From NCBI GenBank assembly GCA_005116795.1, contig SWDL01000399.1, positions 90,966-102,929 on the forward strand: a DNA stretch of 11,964 nt. Direction: 5' to 3'. Below the pieces are notes generated by a model. It searched no databases. It had not been told where the DNA came from and worked only from the letters and a program-made list of their open reading frames with translations. Positions within the stretch are counted from its first letter, which is position 1; every line of letters starts with the position of its first letter. This document shows positions 6,651-11,964 of this stretch, one piece after another. This DNA comes from Nitrospira sp. (GTDB lineage Bacteria > Nitrospirota > Nitrospiria > Nitrospirales > Nitrospiraceae). Both the position numbers and the translations under genes were made by a program.

Positions 6651-8726
6651 ATGGCAAAGAAAGCGAAGCCGGCTCCCGCCCCGGAGCCCGAAAAGAAGCC
6701 CGCCACCCGAGCCGCCAAGCCGACCCAGACCGTCACGGCGGTGGAGATGGGCGCGCGACAGCGAGAAATTTCCGTTTCCGAGTTTTTCACCAAGAATCGG
6801 CATTTGCTCGGCTTCGACAACCCGCGCAAGGCGCTCCTGACCTGCGTGAAGGAAGCCGTCGATAATGCCCTGGATGCCTGCGAGGAAGCCGGCCTTCTGC
6901 CGGACGTCACGGTGGCGCTGGAAGTCGTGCCGACGGGCGGGAGCACCCCGCAGGCGAGTCAGGCGACGCGCTTTCGCGTGACCGTCACGGACAACGGCCC
7001 CGGCATCGTGCGCCAGCACATTCCCCGTATCTTTGCGAAGCTCCTGTATGGGTCAAAATTTCATCGTCTGCGGATGAGCCGCGGTCAGCAGGGGATCGGC
7101 ATTTCGGCGGCGGGCATGTATGGCCAACTCACGACCGGAAAGCCGGTGAAGATTATTTCGCGCACGGGGCCGAAGGCCGCCGCGCATTACTTCGAAGTCC
7201 AGATCGATACCAAGAAGAACGAGCCGCTGGTCCACGAGAACAAGCAGATCGACTGGGATCAACCGCGCGGCACGCAGGTGTCGATCGAAGTGGAGGGGCG
7301 CTATCAAAAGGGCCGCGCCTCCGTCGACGAGTATCTCGAGCAGACCTCCATTGCGAATCCTCATGTGAGGCTGGTCTACAAGTCGCCGGATGGGGAGACA
7401 CGGGAATTCCCGCGAACCTATCACGAGCTGCCCCCCACTCCTCGCGAAATCAAGCCGCATCCCTACGGCATCGAGTTCGGGATGCTGCTGAAGATGTTGC
7501 AGGATACGACAAGCCACTCCCTCTCTGGTTTTCTCTCCAGCGATTTCTGTCGGGTGACGCCTCAGTTGGCGGATGAGATCTGCAAGACGGCGAAAGTGTC
7601 GCCCAACGTGAAGCCGCGAGGCCTGAAGGGCCATCCGGCGGAGACGCTGTACCAGACCATCCAGGCCACCAAGATCATGGCGCCGCCGACGAATTGCCTC
7701 TCGCCGATCGGTGAGAAGGCGATCCTTTCCGGCCTGTACAAGCAGATCAAAGGCGAGTTCTACACGGCCGTGAGTCGGCCGCCGGCCGTCTATCGCGGGA
7801 ATCCCTTCGTCATCGAAGCGGGGCTCGCCTTTGGCCACCGGCCGGAGGATCAAGCCAAGCCGCCACAGCCGGCCAGGCCGAAAGCCGAAGGCGAGCATGA
7901 GGAGGAGGATTCAGAACTGGCCCGCGTCATCCGTTACGCGAACCGCGTGCCGCTGCTCTATCAGCAGTCGGCCTGCGCGACCTTCAAAGCCGTGCTGAAT
8001 ACCACCTGGAAGAATTACGGGATGTCCCAGTCGCGCGGGGCCCTGCCGGGCGGGCCGATGGTGATCTTCGTTCACATGGCCTCGGTCTGGGTGCCGTTTA
8101 CCAGCGAGAGCAAGGAAGCTATTGCCGACTACGACGAAATTCAGAAGGAGATTACCCTGGCCCTGCGCGAGTGCGGTCGTCGGCTGGGACTGTTTTTGCG
8201 ACGACGCGAGCGGGCGGCCAGCGAGTTTCGCCGGCGCCATATTTTCGAACTCTATATAGAAGAAGTGGTCGAGGCCTGCAACCGCCTCAAAGGCGGGAAG
8301 CTGCCCACGGAGAAGTTGAAGGCGCAATTGCAGAAGATCGCCTCGTCCCGTACCGGCGGGTTGAAAACCGACGAAGCCTTGGGCAAGACGGGAGCCGGAC
8401 CGGAAGGGCTGCCGCACTCGATCATCGTCACACCGGAAGGGATTGAAGGAGACGTCGAGGTGGCCGCGGCGGTGCCCAGCGTGGCTCCACCGACTGCGGA
8501 GGCCGCCCAGATCGAATGGCGTGACGAGGAACAGCCGGTCGGCACGTCGTCGAAGCGACAGGGGCGCGCCTCGAAGAGGCGATCGGCCCCGAGCGCCAAG
8601 CGGTCAGGGAAGCGTGCGGACCCGTCGGCGCCGCGTTCAGGGGCCACGTCTTCCGGTCAGACAGCGCGTGCGGCTGGGAAGACTGCCAAGTCAGGAAAGG
8701 CTTCCATCGCCCGTAAAAAGAAGTAG
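6651..8726 (+). CDS. top6B: DNA topoisomerase VI subunit B (GHKL ATPase)
   Basis: This 691-residue ATPase subunit of a type IIB topoisomerase uses ATP-driven dimerisation to gate DNA strand passage. The GHKL fold shows K-E-A-V-D-N-A-L-D-A with the Mg-binding Asn72, V-T-D-N-G-P-G-I at 112-119, and G-Q-Q-G-I-G-I-S-A-A-G-M-Y-G-Q at 145-159 (ATP lid). A helix-two-turn-helix-like region (about 290-350) follows, then the transducer domain with N-R-V-P-L-L-Y at 431-437, the W-K-N-Y motif at 453-456 whose Lys contacts the ATP gamma-phosphate in archaeal enzymes, and P-F-T-S-E-S-K-E-A at 482-490. Archaeal homologues have about 530-620 residues; the excess is a Lys/Pro/Ala-rich N-terminal tail (1-28), an acidic insert near 400-422, and a basic Ser/Ala/Arg/Lys tail (about 634-691). 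ATG 6651 is the first ATG in frame; an upstream TTG is less likely. Subunit A follows after 8 bases. Confidence 0.93.
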   Translation: MAKKAKPAPAPEPEKKPATRAAKPTQTVTAVEMGARQREISVSEFFTKNRHLLGFDNPRKALLTCVKEAVDNALDACEEAGLLPDVTVALEVVPTGGSTPQASQATRFRVTVTDNGPGIVRQHIPRIFAKLLYGSKFHRLRMSRGQQGIGISAAGMYGQLTTGKPVKIISRTGPKAAAHYFEVQIDTKKNEPLVHENKQIDWDQPRGTQVSIEVEGRYQKGRASVDEYLEQTSIANPHVRLVYKSPDGETREFPRTYHELPPTPREIKPHPYGIEFGMLLKMLQDTTSHSLSGFLSSDFCRVTPQLADEICKTAKVSPNVKPRGLKGHPAETLYQTIQATKIMAPPTNCLSPIGEKAILSGLYKQIKGEFYTAVSRPPAVYRGNPFVIEAGLAFGHRPEDQAKPPQPARPKAEGEHEEEDSELARVIRYANRVPLLYQQSACATFKAVLNTTWKNYGMSQSRGALPGGPMVIFVHMASVWVPFTSESKEAIADYDEIQKEITLALRECGRRLGLFLRRRERAASEFRRRHIFELYIEEVVEACNRLKGGKLPTEKLKAQLQKIASSRTGGLKTDEALGKTGAGPEGLPHSIIVTPEGIEGDVEVAAAVPSVAPPTAEAAQIEWRDEEQPVGTSSKRQGRASKRRSAPSAKRSGKRADPSAPRSGATSSGQTARAAGKTAKSGKASIARKKK

Positions 8727-8734
8727 GTCCTCGC

Positions 8735-9496
8735 ATGGCGCAGACGGCAAAGCACAAGAAGAACGGGGTAGTGGCGAAGAAGCTCGTGGGGTTGGCGGAT
8801 CTGGTCATCACGGCGGCGCAGCGGTCGAAGGACCCCACGTTGGCCATTCCCATCCGCGCCCTCTCGAACGTGGCCTTCAATGAGCGCAAAGGCATGATCG
8901 AGATGGGCCACAAGAAGCAGGCCCGGTCCTTCTTCAATATCGGCATGGCGAAAAAGTTTATGCAGACGATACTGGTGGCTGATGCGTTGTCCGAGCTCCA
9001 GCGCGCGGCGCTCACCACGTCGCTCCGCGAAATCTACTATCGGACGAAACACACGATTCAGGACTCGCACGAAAACACCTTCGACACGCAGGACGAATCC
9101 GACCCGATCATTGAAGATCTGGAAGTCTCGCTCGCCGCGCTTCGCGAGGAACTCCATGTGCGGGCAGAGAACGGCGGCAGCATCGTGGGCCCGCTTGTGT
9201 TGGAGGACGACGGCGACCGTGTGGACTGCGCCAAACTCGGGAAGGGGGGCTATTCGGTGCCCTCCATCGTCGAGCCGGGGTATGTGGACATCCGACGGTG
9301 CACCGCCGACTTCGTCCTGCTGGTGGAGAAAGGCACGCAGTGGAACCGGCTCTCGGAAGACAAGTTCTGGCGTAGGTATAACTGCGTGCTCTTGACGGGG
9401 AACGGGCAACCGCCCCGCGGCGTCCGTCGCCTGGCGCGGCGGCTGCACGAGGACTATCGGCTGCCGGTCTACGTGCTGGTCGACAATGATCCCTGA
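8735..9496 (+). CDS. top6A: DNA topoisomerase VI subunit A, truncated after the Toprim DxD motif
   Basis: This is the Spo11-related DNA-cleaving subunit, which makes a double-strand break via a tyrosyl-DNA link. The winged-helix (5Y-CAP) domain has T-S-L-R-E-I-Y-Y at 95-102, with Tyr102 the likely nucleophile, then F-D-T-Q-D-E-S-D-P-I-I-E-D-L-E and G-G-S-I-V-G-P-L-V. The Toprim part shows F-V-L-L-V-E-K-G (Glu198), L-L-T-G-N-G-Q-P-P-R-G-V-R-R and L-P-V-Y-V-L-V-D-N-D-P (Asp250, Asp252). The family then continues with W/Y-G and roughly 100-120 more residues; here TGA follows the Pro directly, leaving 253 residues against about 360-390. The lost part has no room downstream, because the next gene has its ribosome-binding site 4 bases after the stop. 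All three metal ligands are kept, but part of the Toprim fold and the dimer interface are missing. Either a degraded gene or a natural short form. Confidence 0.85.
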   Translation: MAQTAKHKKNGVVAKKLVGLADLVITAAQRSKDPTLAIPIRALSNVAFNERKGMIEMGHKKQARSFFNIGMAKKFMQTILVADALSELQRAALTTSLREIYYRTKHTIQDSHENTFDTQDESDPIIEDLEVSLAALREELHVRAENGGSIVGPLVLEDDGDRVDCAKLGKGGYSVPSIVEPGYVDIRRCTADFVLLVEKGTQWNRLSEDKFWRRYNCVLLTGNGQPPRGVRRLARRLHEDYRLPVYVLVDNDP

Positions 9497-9516
9497 TGAA
9501 AGGAGCGAACATCAAC

Positions 9517-10092
9517 ATGAAGCGAATAACGTGGTTGTCTTCGGCAGTGATGGTGGTGGGGAGCGCCGGTTTGGCGTTCACTCTGGTGAGTTGCGGTGAA
9601 GGGGGGGAAGGCCCGATTGTGCCTCCACCTGCGCGTCCGGCGGAATATGCGGATAAGCATATGCCGGCGGGCTGGTTCGCGGATCCCGAAATTGTCAAGG
9701 AAGGGAGAGAGATCTTCATCGGCGCGAAAAATCCTGACGTCAACTGCTCGAGCTGCCATGGGAAGGATGGGAAGCCGGTCAAGGCCGGCGCGCGGGACTT
9801 CCGCGTCACGGATCGCATGAAGCTCTATTCGGACTCGGTCTGGTTCTGGCGGATCTCGGAAGGCGTGCCCAACACCAAGATGAAGGCCTGGAAGAGCAAG
9901 CTATCCGAAGAGGATCGCTGGAAGGTCATGGCCTTCGAGCGGAATTTCGGATTGAGCGGCAAGGAGTGGGATGTGAATAAGAAGGAGTGGGTCCCGGTCG
10001 GGTCGGCCGGTGCGGCGGCGCCGGCTGCAGCCACGGCGGCAGAGGGAGCGGCTCCGGCAGCGCCTGCGGCACCGGCACCAGCGGGCCGCTGA
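9517..10092 (+). CDS. Mono-heme c-type cytochrome, lipoprotein
   Basis: The product has 191 residues. It opens with a lipoprotein signal peptide and a lipobox L-V-S-C whose Cys26 would be lipidated, anchoring the protein to a membrane facing the periplasm. Heme is bound at C-S-S-C-H (77-81). Met122, in a G-V-P-N-T-K-M-K-A-W segment before a terminal helix, is the probable axial ligand; this is the class I cytochrome c layout. After residue 163 comes a tail of Ala, Pro and Gly that looks like a flexible linker or tether. ATG 9517 is chosen because AAGGAG lies at 9500-9505 and the signal peptide starts there; an ATG at 9496 adds seven residues and overlaps the previous stop. The bd-like oxidase subunit starts 68 bases downstream, so electron donation to it is the natural inference. 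Confidence 0.9.
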   Translation: MKRITWLSSAVMVVGSAGLAFTLVSCGEGGEGPIVPPPARPAEYADKHMPAGWFADPEIVKEGREIFIGAKNPDVNCSSCHGKDGKPVKAGARDFRVTDRMKLYSDSVWFWRISEGVPNTKMKAWKSKLSEEDRWKVMAFERNFGLSGKEWDVNKKEWVPVGSAGAAAPAAATAAEGAAPAAPAAPAPAGR

Positions 10093-10099
10093 GGCGGGC

Positions 10100-10129
10100 A
10101 TTCAAAATTTTCCATTCTAAATTTTGAAT
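10100..10129. repeat. AT-rich 11-bp inverted repeat (hairpin)
   Basis: ATTCAAAATTT (10100-10110) and AAATTTTGAAT (10119-10129) are perfect inverted repeats around an 8-base loop. The element is strikingly AT-rich in an otherwise GC-rich window, lies 8 bases after the cytochrome c stop and 31 bases before the bd-like ATG. The right arm contains four Ts but no terminal T-tract follows, so it is not a typical terminator. It could adjust the relative expression of the two genes, stabilise an mRNA end, or be a dispersed repeat. Confidence 0.7.
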
Positions 10130-10160
10130 TGCGGCTTGTGAGGGGGGGCGGCGAGACACC

Positions 10161-11864
10161 ATGAAAACCTGGCACCGTAGTCTGCTGATGCTGGTCGGGC
10201 TCCTGGCGGTGTGGGCGACGACCGCCTTGGCGCAGGTCCCGGCCGCACCCGTGGGGGAATTTCCGTACACCGGAAACCGTACGGCCGTGTGGATCGTCGC
10301 CCAGCTCCACATCCTCTTTGCCGGCTTCATTCTCGGCGCTCCCATTTTCGTGGTGATCTCGGAATGGCTTGGCTACCGCAAGCAGGATCCGCGATACGAT
10401 CGGTTGGCGAAGGAGGTCACCAAGGTCACCGTCGTCCTCTACAGCATGACGGCGCTGACCGGCGGGCTCTTCATCTTTGTGCTGCTCGCCACCTATCCGC
10501 AATTCACCACCTGGCTGATCAACCATTTTTTCCTGATTTTCGCGTTGATCTATCCGCTGCTCTTCATCGCCGAAACCATCGTCCTCTACACCTATTTCTA
10601 CACCTGGGATTCCTGGAAGGGCGAGAAGAAGGGACGGCACATCGCCTTGGGGGTGCTGCTCAACCTGATCGGCACCATCACCCTCCTCGTGATCGACGGG
10701 CCGACGTCCTTCATGAACACGCCGGCCAAGGCGGAAGGCGGCTCGATTGTCGAGTTCATCCAGAGCGCCACGCTCTGGGAGAAGGTCTTCAACTATAGCT
10801 GGATGCCGCTGAATCTCCACCGGCTTGTGGGGAACGTCACCTTCGGTGGGTTCATCGCCGGATTGATCGCGGCCTACATGTATATGGGCTCAAAGACCGA
10901 GGACGAGCGCTCCTATTACGATTGGATGGGATTTGTCGGTAACCTGATCGGCGTCGGCGCGCTGCTGGTACTGCCCTTTATGGGCTATCTCTTGGCCTAC
11001 GAACTGTGCGACTACGATGCGTCGATCTGTCCCTACATGATGGCCGACCAGCTCTCGATGTTCTTTGAGATGCAAGGGGCCATGGTCGGGCTGATCTTTC
11101 TGGCCAGTAACTACTATATTTGGCTCAGCATGAAGCGGATCGAAGGGGTGGAACGGGTGCGGATGACGGTCCTGACTCCGCTGGTCATGGTGGCCATTCC
11201 CTTCGCGATGACGTACACCTGGACCATCTATCCCGTTCCGGATCCGGCGTCGCTGGCCGTCTTGGTTCCGCTGGTCTTGTTGCCGGTCCTCCTAGGACGT
11301 TTTATTCCGTTCACGGTGTCCTCGCGCACGGTGATCAAGGTCGGCTTCTTGATGGTCATCGTCGGCAATGCGATCTGGCTGACTCCCCACGGGTTCGTGC
11401 CGACCGGCGCCAAGCTGGTCCCCGAACTCGAAATACCCGGGGATTGGAACTTTCTCGCGCTGATGCCGGCCAAGAACTCCGCGGCCTTTACGCTGGTGTT
11501 CGTCACCATCGTGAGCTACATCATCTATAACCGCGCGACCAAGCAGGGCACGATCGTCTGGGGCAAGATCGATTTTGTCTCCCAATTCGTGCTGATCTTC
11601 CTGGCCTTCAGCGCCATTTGGACGATGGGCCTGATGGGTGCCGTGCGGTCGTTGGTGCGGAAATACTGGCACACCTACAACCTGATGCCGGATTTCAGCG
11701 CGGAGTCGTTCACGCCGACGCTGGCTTACTCCGCCTGGTGGATCACGGGTATTACGATCGTGTTTTACGCGGTGGTGAGTTTTGCCATCCTCATTACGCT
11801 GCGGACGTCCGACGTCAAGGCGCATGCACCGGAAGGACGTCCGGTACCGGCAGGCGCAAAGTAG
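10161..11864 (+). CDS. Cytochrome bd-like oxidase, CydA-like membrane subunit
   Basis: The 567-residue protein has a signal-like first segment (1-25) and roughly 13-14 hydrophobic helices. It resembles CydA in its first half: Q-L-H-I-L-F-A-G-F with His50 (compare E. coli His19), F-I-A-E-T-I-V-L-Y with Glu138 then Y-T-W-D-S-W (compare Glu107 and its F-F-G-W-D), T-S-F-M-N-T-P, and N-L-H-R-L-V-G-N-V-T-F-G-G with His220 (compare His186). Met308 in G-A-M-V-G-L may replace the third heme b ligand. The quinol-binding Q-loop signature G-R-Q-P-W is absent, and additional membrane His122 and His410 are present. With a c-type cytochrome directly upstream, it probably accepts electrons from cytochrome c, as suggested for the bd-like oxidase of Nitrospira. 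No CydB is in the window. These residue equivalences come from alignment by eye. The ribosome-binding site is weak. Confidence 0.8.
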   Translation: MKTWHRSLLMLVGLLAVWATTALAQVPAAPVGEFPYTGNRTAVWIVAQLHILFAGFILGAPIFVVISEWLGYRKQDPRYDRLAKEVTKVTVVLYSMTALTGGLFIFVLLATYPQFTTWLINHFFLIFALIYPLLFIAETIVLYTYFYTWDSWKGEKKGRHIALGVLLNLIGTITLLVIDGPTSFMNTPAKAEGGSIVEFIQSATLWEKVFNYSWMPLNLHRLVGNVTFGGFIAGLIAAYMYMGSKTEDERSYYDWMGFVGNLIGVGALLVLPFMGYLLAYELCDYDASICPYMMADQLSMFFEMQGAMVGLIFLASNYYIWLSMKRIEGVERVRMTVLTPLVMVAIPFAMTYTWTIYPVPDPASLAVLVPLVLLPVLLGRFIPFTVSSRTVIKVGFLMVIVGNAIWLTPHGFVPTGAKLVPELEIPGDWNFLALMPAKNSAAFTLVFVTIVSYIIYNRATKQGTIVWGKIDFVSQFVLIFLAFSAIWTMGLMGAVRSLVRKYWHTYNLMPDFSAESFTPTLAYSAWWITGITIVFYAVVSFAILITLRTSDVKAHAPEGRPVPAGAK

Positions 11865-11885
11865 TCGTCCATCCGTTGGAACGAC
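11864..11885. other. Imperfect hairpin after the bd-like gene
   Basis: GTCGTCCA (11864-11871) pairs with TGGAACGAC (11877-11885) with one bulged A and a five-base loop. It begins at the last base of the stop codon and lies before the next ribosome-binding site. No T-tract follows, so it is probably not a terminator; it could be an mRNA processing or stability element. Confidence 0.3.
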
Positions 11886-11908
11886 ATTAGGCTGGGTGCG
11901 GGAGGAAC

Positions 11909-11964
11909 GTGATTAAGAAAATCATCGGTGGCCTCGTAGTCGGCGGGATCTTGTTCGGGGTGTC
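11909..11964 (+). CDS. Start of an exported or membrane protein (5' end only)
   Basis: Only 18 codons are in the window. They read from GTG 11909 as a short basic N-terminus (M-I-K-K) followed by a hydrophobic glycine-rich stretch (I-I-G-G-L-V-V-G-G-I-L-F-G-V), typical of a signal peptide or a membrane anchor. GGAGG at 11901-11905 supports a start here, although the gap of three bases is short. The gene begins 44 bases after the bd-like gene and probably belongs to the same respiratory operon; another cytochrome c or an oxidase accessory subunit would fit, but nothing in these residues identifies it. Confidence 0.55.
   Translation, partial: MIKKIIGGLVVGGILFGV

Noticed and set aside
9494..9496. 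Readthrough or frameshift at the Top6A stop restoring the missing part
   Set aside because: Downstream sequence in all three frames is TGATGA, a ribosome-binding site and the cytochrome c signal peptide, with no Toprim continuation.
10101..10129. Promoter inside the AT-rich hairpin (TTCAAA, 17 bases, TTGAAT)
   Set aside because: Both boxes match consensus at only four of six positions, and the match is explained by the AT-rich inverted repeat itself.
9825..10820. Antisense open frame (331 codons) across the cytochrome c and oxidase genes
   Set aside because: It spans two recognised genes and the hairpin between them, has low-complexity composition, and no recognisable domain.

Overview
The window is GC-rich, gene-dense bacterial DNA with every supported gene on the + strand. 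It comes from a diderm (two-membrane) bacterium: it carries Mla lipid-transport genes, two outer-membrane beta-barrels and a periplasmic lipoprotein cytochrome. A bacterial topoisomerase VI pair, a cytochrome bd-like oxidase subunit next to a c-type cytochrome, and MEP-pathway genes together suggest Nitrospirota, probably a Nitrospira-like nitrite oxidiser. That taxonomic call is an inference from gene content recalled from memory, not a search result.

Layout. (1) 1-3075, envelope block: the 3' end of mlaD, a complete mlaC, an Omp85-type beta-barrel without POTRA domains, and a DUF3187 beta-barrel. The first three are closely spaced, and the fourth begins within about 10-40 bases of the third. 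(2) 3076-3275, non-coding stretch with one short GC hairpin. (3) 3276-6465, isoprenoid block: dxs (first MEP step) and ispG (an iron-sulfur MEP step), separated by a small heptamer tandem repeat. (4) 6466-6650, leader region with a good sigma70-like promoter and an 8-bp hairpin. (5) 6651-9496, topoisomerase VI operon: a B (ATPase) subunit with unusual basic tails, then an A (cleavage) subunit whose reading frame stops right after the Toprim DxDP motif, so the usual C-terminal third is missing. (6) 9517-11864, respiratory block: a mono-heme lipoprotein cytochrome c, an AT-rich hairpin, and a large cytochrome bd-like membrane protein. (7) 11909-end, the start of another gene with a membrane or signal segment.

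Functional reading. The envelope block would move phospholipids between the membranes, with the two barrels as candidate outer-membrane partners. dxs and ispG feed isoprenoid and quinone synthesis. The cytochrome c and bd-like protein look like an electron donor and a terminal oxidase-like partner that uses cytochrome c rather than quinol. The observations most worth following are the truncated topoisomerase VI A subunit, the Dxs in which the otherwise conserved TPP-site histidine is Asn73, the POTRA-less Omp85 plus DUF3187 pair behind mlaDC, and the bd-like oxidase that lacks a recognisable quinol-binding motif.
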